A stretch of DNA of 64,000 nt from Moraxella sp035181385 (GTDB lineage: Bacteria > Pseudomonadota > Gammaproteobacteria > Pseudomonadales > Moraxellaceae): positions 372,001-436,000 of the forward strand of contig NZ_JAXCJK010000001.1 in the NCBI RefSeq assembly GCF_035181385.1. Reading direction: 5' to 3'. Under the pieces are notes generated by a model. The model had not been told where the DNA came from. It worked only from the letters and a program-made list of their open reading frames with translations, and made no database searches. Positions 10,335 through 19,544 of this stretch are shown here, piece by piece. The first letter of the stretch is position 1, and each line of letters starts with the position of its first letter. A program made the translations under genes and the position numbers.

Positions 10335-11903
10335 TCAGCCTTCAACCAATAGGCTTTCACCCGTCATCTCATCAGGCTTGGCCATGCCCATAAGATGCAA
10401 AATGGTCGGTGATACATCGCACAATCGCCCACCTTCACGCACAGATACAGATTGATCGCCCACATAAATGAATGGCACAAGCTCTGTGGTGTGCTGAGTA
10501 TGGACTTGACCGCTATCATAGTCTTGCATTTGTTCGCAGTTGCCGTGGTCTGCTGTAATGAGTAGATGCCCACCCATTTTACGCACACTCTGAACAATCA
10601 CACCAATGCACTCATCAACCACCTCAACTGCTTTGACCGCTGCATCAAACACACCAGTATGTCCCACCATATCGCCATTGGCATAGTTGATGATAAGCAC
10701 ATCAAACTGCCCTGATTCAATGGCAACTTTTAAATTATCCGTAACCTCATAGGCACTCATATGTGGCTGTAAGTCATAAGTTTTAACATCAGGGCTTTTG
10801 ACTAAAATACGCTTTTCGCCATCATACAACTCCTCTCTGCCACCGCTAAAAAAGAAAGTTACATGGGCATATTTTTCAGTTTCGGCAATACGCAATTGAG
10901 TTTTACCATGATTTTGTAGATACTCACCCAAAGTATTTACCAAACTTGTTGGGTAATAAGCAATTGTGGTTTTTGTATTATTTTCCAATTCATCTGAGTA
11001 TTTGGTCAGCATGACATAGGCAGATAATTGTGGTGCAACTTTACGCTCAAAACCATCAAAATCGGTACCCACGAATGCTTGGGAAATTTCTCTTGCACGG
11101 TCAGCACGAAAATTCATAAAAATCACAGCATCATTATCACAGATGATGCCATTATCATCAATGATTGTCGCTTGGATAAATTCGTCTGTTTCACCGTTGT
11201 CATAAGCCAGCTGTACCGCTTGGCTCGCCGATGATACTTCTCGCACAGCTTTGGCTTGGGTAAGTAATTCATAAGCCGCCTGCACCCTATCCCAACGCTT
11301 GTCTCTATCCATTGCAAAAAAGCGACCAATAAGACTGGCTATTTTTGCTTCACCCTCAAATTGGTGATTAATTTGGGTCAAAAACTCTTCAAAATCATCA
11401 ATATAGCTTTGAGCAGATTTTGGCGGAGTATCACGCCCATCCATAAATCCATGTATGAATACCTGCGATGCACCTTGTTCTAGGGCCATGCGTACCGCTG
11501 ATTTGATATGCTCAATATGTGCATGAACACCACCATCAGAAAGCAGTCCCAAAATATGAACCGCCCCTTCTGCATCATTGGCGGCTTTTACAGCACCGAC
11601 CAACGCTTTGTTGCTAAAAAAATCGCCTGTTTTTATGTCGTTCATAATGCGAGTAGAATCTTGAAACAAAATACGGCCAGCACCCAAGTTCATGTGGCCA
11701 ACTTCTGAGTTGCCAAATTGACCATCAGGCAAGCCCACATCCATGCCAGAACCTGAAATCAGACCGTTTGGACAAGTGGCCATCAGTTCATCAAGATTTG
11801 GTGTATTTGCTGCCAGAACCGCATTATCTCGTGGGTCAGTGCGATACCCCACACCGTCTAAAATCATCAGCACATGAGGGATTTTTTTATTAATATTACT
11901 CAC
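10335..11903 (-). CDS. gpmI: 2,3-bisphosphoglycerate-independent phosphoglycerate mutase
   Basis: 522 residues from the preferred GTG start. It interconverts 3- and 2-phosphoglycerate in glycolysis and needs two Mn ions. The alkaline-phosphatase-type fold is visible: the metal-binding DGVGYR near residue 15, the nucleophilic Ser in GNSEVGHMNLGAGR, and the metal ligands NYANGDMVGHTG and TADHGNCEQM near the C-terminus. GGAGAAG lies 6 bases before this GTG; a TTG 18 bases upstream overlaps that signal and is less likely. ctpA follows 23 bp later. Confidence 0.95.
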   Translation of the reverse strand: MSNINKKIPHVLMILDGVGYRTDPRDNAVLAANTPNLDELMATCPNGLISGSGMDVGLPDGQFGNSEVGHMNLGAGRILFQDSTRIMNDIKTGDFFSNKALVGAVKAANDAEGAVHILGLLSDGGVHAHIEHIKSAVRMALEQGASQVFIHGFMDGRDTPPKSAQSYIDDFEEFLTQINHQFEGEAKIASLIGRFFAMDRDKRWDRVQAAYELLTQAKAVREVSSASQAVQLAYDNGETDEFIQATIIDDNGIICDNDAVIFMNFRADRAREISQAFVGTDFDGFERKVAPQLSAYVMLTKYSDELENNTKTTIAYYPTSLVNTLGEYLQNHGKTQLRIAETEKYAHVTFFFSGGREELYDGEKRILVKSPDVKTYDLQPHMSAYEVTDNLKVAIESGQFDVLIINYANGDMVGHTGVFDAAVKAVEVVDECIGVIVQSVRKMGGHLLITADHGNCEQMQDYDSGQVHTQHTTELVPFIYVGDQSVSVREGGRLCDVSPTILHLMGMAKPDEMTGESLLVEG

Positions 11904-12065
11904 AGACTTCTCCAAATTCAAAAAAATTTACATTTTCTTATTGTAGCATATTTAGGAATGAAATTAACGCCACAACCATCAAATAATTACCACTTTTCAT
12001 GCCCCGCCTTGGTGTTATTTTGGGCTTGTTCAGCAGACAGACTATTCTAGTAGATTGCAATCAGC

Positions 12066-14195
12066 CTAGCCCACCAAAAAATCTTTCAATGCCAACACTG
12101 TATCACGCACGCGTGCTGCTTCTTCAAATTTGAGCTCACCAGACAACGCTCGCATTTGTTTTTCAAGGCGGGCAATTTCCTTACTAATAAGCTCTGGCCG
12201 CCTTAAAATCTCTTCATCTACACCTGCAATCGCAGATTGATGGATTGCTACACTACCCACCACCTGAACCGCCTCTTCTTCACCTGTATCAATCTTATCA
12301 GTGATGGCACGATGGGCAGATTTTGGCGTAATACCATGTGCTTCATTAAAGGCAATTTGCTTGGTTCGTCTTCGTTCAGTTTCTTCTATCGCCTTTTGCA
12401 TACTTGGTGTGATCTTGTCGGCATACAAAATCGCCTTACCATTAATATGGCGTGCAGCACGACCAATGGTCTGAATCAGCGAACGCTCCGAACGCAAAAA
12501 ACCCTCTTTGTCTGCATCAAATATCGCCACCAAACTCACCTCTGGCATATCAAGCCCCTCACGCAGCAAGTTAATGCCAACCAACACATCATGCACGCCA
12601 GTACGCAGTTCATGAATGATTTTCATACGCTCTACCGTATCAATGTCTGAGTGTAAATAGGCAACTTTGACACCATATTCTTTTAGGTAGCTGGTCAAGT
12701 CCTCTGCCATGCGTTTGGTCAAAGTCGTGATCAGCACACGCTCATTCAAAGTTTTGCGAATATTAATCTCACCCAATACATCATCTACCTGAGTCAGCAC
12801 AGGTCGGATTTCTAGCACTGGGTCAATAAGGCCTGTTGGACGCACCACCTGTTCTACTACTTGCTCACTTTTTTCAAGCTCATAAGTGGCAGGCGTGGCA
12901 GACACATAAATGGTAGACGGCTTTAAACGCTCCCATTCTTCAAATTTCATTGGGCGATTATCCATCGCTGAAGGCAGACGAAATCCATAATTCACCAGCG
13001 TTTCTTTACGAGAGCGGTCTCCTTTGTACATCGCTCCAATCTGTGGCACAGTAACATGGCTTTCATCAATAAACAACAGTGCATCATCAGGAACATAGTC
13101 AAAAAGCGTGGGCGGTGCAACGCCTGATGGCCGTCCTGATAGGTGGCGTGAATAGTTTTCAATGCCATTGCAATAGCCAAGTTGTTGAATCATTTCAAGG
13201 TCGTATTGCGTTCGCTCTTTGATTCTTTGGGCTTCAATGAGTTTGTCATTTTCACAGAAATATTCAAGCCGATTGGCAAGCTCCTCCTTAATCGTTTGAC
13301 TCGCCAATTCCAACTTGTCTTTTGGGGTAACATAATGCGACTTTGGATAAATGGTAATGCGTGGTGCAGTACGAACATTATTACCTGTCAAAGGGTCAAA
13401 CCAGACGATTTTTTCTACTTCATCATCAAACATAATAATGCGTACAGCAAGACTCTCGCTCTCAGCAGGGTAAATGTCAAGCACTTCACCACGAATGCGA
13501 TAAGTACCTCGCCCAAAATCTAACTCATTGCGTTCATATTGCAGTGCCACAAGTCGCTTAATTAAGGTCGTGCGGTCTATTCTGTCGCCAACAACAATAT
13601 GCAGCAACATTTTTAAATAGCTTTCTGGGTCACCCAAACCATAAATGGCAGACACACTTGCTATAATTATCGCATCACGGCGTTCCAATAAGGCTCGGGT
13701 TGCAGAAAGTCGCATTTGGTCAATATGGTCATTGATGGCAGAGTCTTTTTCAATGAAAGTATCAGACGCTGGCACATAAGCCTCTGGCTGATAATAATCA
13801 TAATAGCTGACAAAATACTCCACCGCATTGTGTGGAAAAAACGCTTTAAATTCGCCATAAAGCTGGGCGGCAAGGGTTTTATTGTGTGCCATGATGATGG
13901 CTGGTCGCCCAAGTTGAGCGATGACCTTCGCCATTGTGTAGGTCTTGCCAGAGCCTGTTACACCAAGTAATAGTTGTTCTTTTTTGCCTGATTTGATGCC
14001 ATCAACTAAGCCTTTGATGGCCATTGGTTGGTCGCCTGCTGGCTCATAATCACTGACCAAATCAAATGCCTGACTGCTGATTTGTGTGCCAGAGACATTC
14101 ACGCCTATCAGTTCTGCCTTTTCTTGAATTTGCTTGGCAAGCTGGTTTAGATGGCGTTCTTGCCTACTGGTGCTTTTGATGTCTGGAATTCTCAC
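12066..14195 (-). CDS. uvrB: Excinuclease ABC subunit B
   Basis: 709 residues. It is the damage-verifying helicase of nucleotide excision repair and works with UvrA and UvrC. The P-loop GVTGSGKTYTMA is near residue 80. The beta-hairpin YYDYYQPEAYVPASDT inserts into damaged DNA. Helicase motifs follow, including DESHVTVPQ, and the C-terminal UVR motif (about 670-705) contacts UvrC. The protein opens with about 40 residues not found in the standard 670-residue family before the conserved FDLVSDYEPAGDQP. The annotated start is GTG with only a weak ribosome-binding site, so translation may start later. Confidence 0.95.
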   Translation of the reverse strand: MRIPDIKSTSRQERHLNQLAKQIQEKAELIGVNVSGTQISSQAFDLVSDYEPAGDQPMAIKGLVDGIKSGKKEQLLLGVTGSGKTYTMAKVIAQLGRPAIIMAHNKTLAAQLYGEFKAFFPHNAVEYFVSYYDYYQPEAYVPASDTFIEKDSAINDHIDQMRLSATRALLERRDAIIIASVSAIYGLGDPESYLKMLLHIVVGDRIDRTTLIKRLVALQYERNELDFGRGTYRIRGEVLDIYPAESESLAVRIIMFDDEVEKIVWFDPLTGNNVRTAPRITIYPKSHYVTPKDKLELASQTIKEELANRLEYFCENDKLIEAQRIKERTQYDLEMIQQLGYCNGIENYSRHLSGRPSGVAPPTLFDYVPDDALLFIDESHVTVPQIGAMYKGDRSRKETLVNYGFRLPSAMDNRPMKFEEWERLKPSTIYVSATPATYELEKSEQVVEQVVRPTGLIDPVLEIRPVLTQVDDVLGEINIRKTLNERVLITTLTKRMAEDLTSYLKEYGVKVAYLHSDIDTVERMKIIHELRTGVHDVLVGINLLREGLDMPEVSLVAIFDADKEGFLRSERSLIQTIGRAARHINGKAILYADKITPSMQKAIEETERRRTKQIAFNEAHGITPKSAHRAITDKIDTGEEEAVQVVGSVAIHQSAIAGVDEEILRRPELISKEIARLEKQMRALSGELKFEEAARVRDTVLALKDFLVG

Positions 14196-14538
14196 GGCTT
14201 AGGTTGCTCAATTATCAAAAAATACCCCAATTATGGGGATAAATGTAAAAATTTGCAAGCTTCTCTTGCCACCAAAAATTAAGATGAGTCGCTTATTATT
14301 GTTATCTCACTATATGATGTATAAAGTATCTTAAACATCAGTTGATACAGGGTTTTGTTTTAATAATCACATCTTTTTACAAATTTTACTTGCAAAAAAT
14401 AGCTACATATGTAAACTAAGCAAAGTTTTTTAAACAACTTTTTGCTGTTGATTGTTGATTGGCATTAACGAACATGATGACCATCAAGCAAACCTAAAAC
14501 CAAACTAAACCAAGTCAACCAAATAAACAAGGTAATTT
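14196..14538. other. Intergenic region between divergent uvrB and rubA
   Basis: 343 bases without a coding frame. It holds a short inverted repeat (ATACCCC / GGGGATA at about 14221-14239) just upstream of uvrB and several AT-rich stretches that must hold two divergent promoters, but none has a clear pair of boxes. No RNA gene was recognised. Confidence 0.4.
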
Positions 14539-14703
14539 ATGAAAAAGTATCAATGCATAGTCTGTGGCTGGATTTATGATGAAGCGTTGGGCTGTCCTGA
14601 AGAAGGACTCGCCCCTGGTACTCGCTGGGAGGACATTCCAGATGATTGGACTTGCCCAGAATGTGGTGTTACCAAAATTGATTTTGAAATGGTAGAAATC
14701 TGA
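14539..14703 (+). CDS. rubA: Rubredoxin
   Basis: 54 residues, the exact size of a one-iron rubredoxin. The two Cys-x2-Cys knuckles (C6/C9 and C39/C42) that hold the Fe(SCys)4 centre are present, as is the conserved aromatic core (YQCIVCGWIYDE, GTRWEDIPDDW). It is a small cytoplasmic one-electron carrier, in this family often feeding alkane hydroxylase or oxidative-stress enzymes. AAGG lies 5 bases before the ATG. Its TGA overlaps the ATG of the next gene by one base, so the two are translationally coupled. Confidence 0.96.
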   Translation: MKKYQCIVCGWIYDEALGCPEEGLAPGTRWEDIPDDWTCPECGVTKIDFEMVEI

Positions 14704-15716
14704 TGCACGCCCCTTTTTGCACGCAGTCCATGGATTTGCCAGAAGCTTGGCAAAGATTTGGTAAGATAAATTGGCAACCGTCTGATTTATCCCCCCATCT
14801 ATACCAAGCCATCATTGATATCGGCGAAGGCATGGAATTATGCGTGGAAGCTGGAGGCAATCCCAACAATCCTGCCATGATTTTCATCGCAGGACTTGGT
14901 TCACAAATGATGTTTTGGCCAGACACGCTCTTAAAGCAATTCATGGATGCAGGTTTTTTTGTCATTCGTTTTGACAATCGAGACACTGGTCTTTCTAGCA
15001 AAATTCGCATTGATGGCTTACCAAAACTTAATACCATAAAAATGATGTTAAAGGTACAAGCAGGGTTGTCAAACCGCCAAGAACCCGTCGCCTACACCTT
15101 AACCGACATGGCAGAAGATGTGGCAAGACTCATCAAGACGCTTAATTTTAATCAAGTCAATCTGGTCGGTGCATCTATGGGTGGCATGATTGCCCAAATC
15201 GTTGCCGCACGCTATCCTAAGTACATTGATCATCTGGTGCTGATGTTCACCAGTAGCAACCGTGCATTTTTTCGTCCACCCAACCCTAAGCAATTCATGA
15301 CCTTTATCCGTCGTCCAGAAAGCCATTCTGAAAGAGACATGGTACGCCACAGTGTGTGGTTCATGACAGCAGTTGGCAGTCCTGGGCATCTAGATATCAA
15401 AGGCACTCGTGCCATCGCCAAACAACGCTATCAACGCAATTTCCACCCCCTAGGTGTGGCACAACAACTTAACGCTATTTTAGCATCTGGGTCAATCTTA
15501 CGATTCACCAAGCAAATCCGTGCCAAAACTTTAATATTGCATGGCAGCAAAGATGGACTACTCACCCCCAGTCATGGCAAATTTTTGGCAAAAGTCATTA
15601 CCAATGCCACATTCAAACTCATTGATGGCATGGGTCATGACATTCCAGCTTACTACCATCCATACTTGGTGAGTGTGATCAGCCAACATTGTCATGATGA
15701 CCACCATAACGGTTAG
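14703..15716 (+). CDS. Alpha/beta hydrolase
   Basis: 337 residues with the full catalytic set of the alpha/beta hydrolase fold: nucleophile elbow GASMGGM near residue 160, an Asp in LHGSKDGLL near 285, and a His in GMGHDIP near 310. The oxyanion loop FIAGLGSQMMFW is near 60. No signal peptide, so it is cytoplasmic. The substrate cannot be told from the sequence; esters or lactones are typical. The ATG sits within the rubredoxin stop (tgATG), a tight coupling that suggests a shared process, although rubredoxin usually pairs with its reductase rather than a hydrolase. Confidence 0.88.
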   Translation: MHAPFCTQSMDLPEAWQRFGKINWQPSDLSPHLYQAIIDIGEGMELCVEAGGNPNNPAMIFIAGLGSQMMFWPDTLLKQFMDAGFFVIRFDNRDTGLSSKIRIDGLPKLNTIKMMLKVQAGLSNRQEPVAYTLTDMAEDVARLIKTLNFNQVNLVGASMGGMIAQIVAARYPKYIDHLVLMFTSSNRAFFRPPNPKQFMTFIRRPESHSERDMVRHSVWFMTAVGSPGHLDIKGTRAIAKQRYQRNFHPLGVAQQLNAILASGSILRFTKQIRAKTLILHGSKDGLLTPSHGKFLAKVITNATFKLIDGMGHDIPAYYHPYLVSVISQHCHDDHHNG

Positions 15717-15803
15717 GACTGGCACAGCCATCAGTGTTTTTAAGTTTATATTTAAACAGCTTAATACCACCATCTCATTTTAGCTCATTTTAAGGAAAAC
15801 TGC

Positions 15804-16406
15804 ATGACTGCCATCACATTTAATAACACTTTTCATGCTGTCAACACCATCTATTGTATCGGCCGTAGCTATGTTGAGCATATCAACGAGCTTGGCAATG
15901 CCATGCCTGAAGAGCCATTGGTTTTTTTAAAGCCCAATAGCAGTATTACAACCAGCAACACCATCACTTTGCCAGATTTTTCAAATGATGTGCATCACGA
16001 AACCGAACTTGTATTACTTATTGGCGAAAATAAAACCATCATAGGGGTGACAGTTGGGCTTGATTTAACCGCTCGTGATGTACAAAGCGTTTGCAAAGAA
16101 AAAGGACTGCCGTGGCTAAAAGCCAAAGGTTTTAAAGGTGCGTGTTGGCTTGGCGATTTTAAGCCATTCATCAATAAAACCTACCATCTATCACTCACTG
16201 TTAATGGTGATATTCGCCAAGACGACAGTACCGACAAAATGATGTATTCTTTTGACTATCTGATTGATTATTTGGATAATTTATATGGGCTGACGGCAGG
16301 AGATATCATCATGACAGGCACACCCAAAGGCGTAGATAAGCTACAAAAAGGGGACAAAGTTGTCATTGGTCTTGATGATGAGGCATTTGAAGTATTGATA
16401 GAATAA
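15804..16406 (+). CDS. Fumarylacetoacetate hydrolase family protein (FAHD1/YcgM-like)
   Basis: 200 residues, the short FAH form. The metal site motif HHETELVLLIG (His and two Glu) is near residue 62, and the C-terminal DIIMTGTPKGV loop closes the active site. Relatives act as acylpyruvases or oxaloacetate decarboxylases; which activity applies cannot be decided here. AAGGAAAA precedes the ATG. It is co-directional with the hydrolase 87 bp upstream. No terminator is visible in the 257-bp spacer that follows (16407-16664), which is AT-rich and holds no coding frame. Confidence 0.88.
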   Translation: MTAITFNNTFHAVNTIYCIGRSYVEHINELGNAMPEEPLVFLKPNSSITTSNTITLPDFSNDVHHETELVLLIGENKTIIGVTVGLDLTARDVQSVCKEKGLPWLKAKGFKGACWLGDFKPFINKTYHLSLTVNGDIRQDDSTDKMMYSFDYLIDYLDNLYGLTAGDIIMTGTPKGVDKLQKGDKVVIGLDDEAFEVLIE

Positions 16407-16664
16407 ATCAAATATAGAATAATCAAATAATGACAACAATACCAAAACACATTATTATTTTTTTATTTGCCCGTTTTTGATTTGGCTGATTATTTATTTG
16501 ATTGTTGATGTATTTTATGTTAAATTCTGCAAAATATGAGTGATGATTTTATAGACATTACATCAGTTTTGTTAAAGTTTTTACACCATCGACTTTTATA
16601 TTTATATCCAATATTCACACTCAAAACTTTTATTCATTTAAGTTGATCAGTTTAGGAAAGTTTT

Positions 16665-17942
16665 ATGAACATTCTTGTACTCGGCACGGGCGGTCGTGAA
16701 CACGCACTTGCATGGGCGTGTGCCAAAGACAGTAAAGTAAATACCGTGTTTGTTGCCAAGGGCAATGCAGGTACAGCAGGCGAACCAAAATTACAAAACA
16801 TCAATCTGGATATCACCGACCATCAGGCCGTGATTGAATTTTGCCAAAATAATCACATTGCCTTTGTACTCATTGGTCCAGAAGCACCATTGGTAGCAGG
16901 TATTGTGGACGACTTACAAAAAGCAGGAATCAGAGCATGGGGGCCAAATCAATATTGTGCCCAGCTTGAAGGCTCAAAAGCATTTGCCAAAGACTTTATG
17001 CAAAAAGTTGGTATTCCTACCGCTTTTTATGCGGTTTTTAGCGACACAGATTCTGCCAAAGATTTTATCAAGAAAAAAGGTACGCCGATTGTCATCAAAG
17101 CAGATGGGCTGGCAGCAGGCAAAGGCGTGATTGTCGCCATGAACGAACATGAAGCATTTGCAGCCATTGATGATATGTTGTCAGACAATAAGTTTGGCGA
17201 AGCAGGCAGTCGTGTGGTGATTGAGGAATTTTTACAAGGCGAAGAAGCATCTTTCATCTGCATGATTGATGGCGACAATATTCTACCAATGGCGACCAGC
17301 CAAGATCACAAACGCATTTTTGAAGGTGATACGGGAGCAAACACAGGTGGCATGGGGGCATACAGTCCTGCTCCTGTCGTTACCCAAGAAGTACACGATA
17401 AAGTCATTGAGCGTATCATTCGCCCTGTTGTAGACGCCATGAAAGATAATGGCACGCCTTATACGGGCTTTTTGTATGCAGGCTTAATGATTGATGAGCA
17501 AAATGACCCTTATGTGATTGAGTTTAACTGCCGATTTGGCGACCCTGAAACTCAGCCAATCATGATGCGTCTCAAAAGCTCTTTGGTGGATTTGATTTGT
17601 GCAGGCCTTGAAGGCAAGCTACCAAGCCAAGCTGACTGGCATGAGCAAGTCGCCCTAGGCATAGTGCTGGCAAGCCGTGGTTACCCAGAAAGCAGCTCAA
17701 AAGGCGATGTCATCACAGGTCTTGACCAAAGTTTTGACGATGTCAAAGTATTTTATGCAGGTGTCAAAATTCAAGATGGGCAAATCGTCACCGATGGCGG
17801 GCGTGTGCTATGTGTAACCGCTCTGGCAGATACCATCAAAGATGCCCAAAGCAAGGCGTTGCAGGTCTGTAATACGATAGACTTTGCTGGCAAGCAATAT
17901 CGCCGTGATATTGGCTGGCGTGCCATTGACCGCCAAAACTAA
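16665..17942 (+). CDS. purD: Phosphoribosylamine--glycine ligase
   Basis: 425 residues, the normal PurD length. It joins glycine to phosphoribosylamine with ATP in the second step of purine synthesis. The N-terminal nucleotide fold begins VLGTGGREHALAW, the ATP-grasp region runs from about 105 to 300 (VIKADGLAAGKGV, then the DHKRIFEGDTGANTGGMGAYSP signature), and the metal-binding EFNCRFGDPETQ is near 290. AGGAAAG lies 5-6 bases before the ATG. It is followed after 68 bp by the ABC1-type kinase gene. Confidence 0.97.
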   Translation: MNILVLGTGGREHALAWACAKDSKVNTVFVAKGNAGTAGEPKLQNINLDITDHQAVIEFCQNNHIAFVLIGPEAPLVAGIVDDLQKAGIRAWGPNQYCAQLEGSKAFAKDFMQKVGIPTAFYAVFSDTDSAKDFIKKKGTPIVIKADGLAAGKGVIVAMNEHEAFAAIDDMLSDNKFGEAGSRVVIEEFLQGEEASFICMIDGDNILPMATSQDHKRIFEGDTGANTGGMGAYSPAPVVTQEVHDKVIERIIRPVVDAMKDNGTPYTGFLYAGLMIDEQNDPYVIEFNCRFGDPETQPIMMRLKSSLVDLICAGLEGKLPSQADWHEQVALGIVLASRGYPESSSKGDVITGLDQSFDDVKVFYAGVKIQDGQIVTDGGRVLCVTALADTIKDAQSKALQVCNTIDFAGKQYRRDIGWRAIDRQN

Positions 17943-18010
17943 TGACACAAATTTTCACAACATAAATTTTATCGCTCTTTTTAAACGCCAACGATAATCA
18001 GCCAAAAACA

Positions 18011-19369
18011 ATGAACAAGCCAATAAACAGCCTAAAAACCTCACCCTTGCAACGCCGACTTTCTATTGCAAAAACCTCTTTCAATCTGGGGGCAAATTGG
18101 GCAAAAAGCGGTGTGTCTGGCTTGTTTTTGAGTAAAGAAGAAAAAGAAGCTCAAAAACACATTTTATTACAAGAACAAGCTGATTATCTGGTGCGTGAGT
18201 TGGGCAAATTAAAAGGTTCGGTGGTAAAAATCGGACAAATGTTGGCACTATATGGCGAGCATTTTTTACCCAAAGAGGTTGTTAATGCTTTGCACACCTT
18301 AGATGCCAACACCACTCCTTTGTCATGGCACATCATCTACGAGACCTTAAAAAACGAGCTTGGTGAGCAGGTGCATGACTTTGAGATTGAGCGTACACCA
18401 ATCGGTACGGCAAGTTTAGCCCAAGTGCATAAAGCGGTGCATAAATTCAGCGGACGCACGGTGGTATTAAAAGTGCAATACCCCAATGTTGCCAACGCCA
18501 TAGATTCTGATCTTGCGATTTTTAGACAACTGCTTAAAATCACCAATGCCGTGCCACAGACTAAGGCCCTAGACGACTGGTTTTTGGAAATAAAGGAGCT
18601 GTTACATACCGAGGTAGACTATCAAAAAGAAGCCGACACCACCAAACGATTTGCTCAATATTTGGCGAATGATGAGCGTTACATCGTGCCGACCATCTAT
18701 GATAATTACAGCACCGACCGCCTAATTTGTATGAGTTTTGAACAAGGCACCCCTTTAAATGATGCACGCCTACTACAACTTCCCCAAAACCGCCGAAACG
18801 CCCTAGGCCAAGCGGCAATTGAGATTGTCATTCGTGAGTTGTTTGAATGGGGAGAGATGCAAACCGACCCAAATTTTGGCAATTATTTGGTACGCATTGA
18901 TGATGACGGCATAGACAAGCTTATCCTACTGGATTTTGGTGCGGTAAAACGCTTTGACAATCACCTATTAACCATCGCCAAAAACTTACTTACCGCAGGG
19001 TATCATCAAGATAAATCAATGATGAAAATCGCCATGACAGGCTATGATTTTTTTGATAGATTGACAGGTAAACCTAAAGATGACATGGCGGATGTATTCT
19101 TGCTTGCTTGCGAGCCATTTTCTGATAAATCCCTGATTGATAAGCAGTTTATTGATGAAAATGACCTATATTTGTGGGCAAATAGCCAGCTGTATGGTCG
19201 TGTTATGGCAAGTGCCAAAAATGGCATGACATCAATAGAATTTAGCCTACCCCCCAAAGAAATGATGTTCATCAGCCGCAAGTTCATTGGTGCATACGCC
19301 TTACTTGTCGCCTTAGATGCACGCACCGATAGCAATACATTAATCAAACCTTATCTCAATCAACCATAG
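18011..19369 (+). CDS. ABC1/UbiB-family atypical kinase
   Basis: 452 residues. The ABC1 core lies at about 55-370, with the family-specific KxGQ motif (KLKGSVVKIGQML), an Ala-rich nucleotide loop (GTASLAQVHKA) in place of the usual Gly loop, the VLKVQYPNV lysine, and catalytic TDPNFGNYL and LLDFGAVK. Members support ubiquinone synthesis or act as ATPases on lipids. No C-terminal membrane helices of true UbiB are obvious, so it is more like the AarF/YfgW-type paralogues than ubiB itself. It follows purD on the same strand. Confidence 0.85.
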   Translation: MNKPINSLKTSPLQRRLSIAKTSFNLGANWAKSGVSGLFLSKEEKEAQKHILLQEQADYLVRELGKLKGSVVKIGQMLALYGEHFLPKEVVNALHTLDANTTPLSWHIIYETLKNELGEQVHDFEIERTPIGTASLAQVHKAVHKFSGRTVVLKVQYPNVANAIDSDLAIFRQLLKITNAVPQTKALDDWFLEIKELLHTEVDYQKEADTTKRFAQYLANDERYIVPTIYDNYSTDRLICMSFEQGTPLNDARLLQLPQNRRNALGQAAIEIVIRELFEWGEMQTDPNFGNYLVRIDDDGIDKLILLDFGAVKRFDNHLLTIAKNLLTAGYHQDKSMMKIAMTGYDFFDRLTGKPKDDMADVFLLACEPFSDKSLIDKQFIDENDLYLWANSQLYGRVMASAKNGMTSIEFSLPPKEMMFISRKFIGAYALLVALDARTDSNTLIKPYLNQP

Positions 19370-19462
19370 ACACACTACATAAAACACACTATTGAAAAAA
19401 TATTTGTAGCAATCTTCATCATTCATCAAAATTTTAGATGTATGTATCAAATGAAATGCCTT

Positions 19463-19491
19463 GTCAGACCGCATAGAAAATGATAATATGA
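19463..19491 (+). promoter_or_regulatory. Probable sigma-70 promoter of ppk2
   Basis: TTGTCA (19463-19468) and TAATAT (19486-19491) are separated by 17 bp, about 54 bp before the ppk2 ATG. Confidence 0.5.
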
Positions 19492-19544
19492 AAATGAAAA
19501 AGAAATAAAATTTTAACTTTTTTCATTTTCATCAGGAGTATGCC

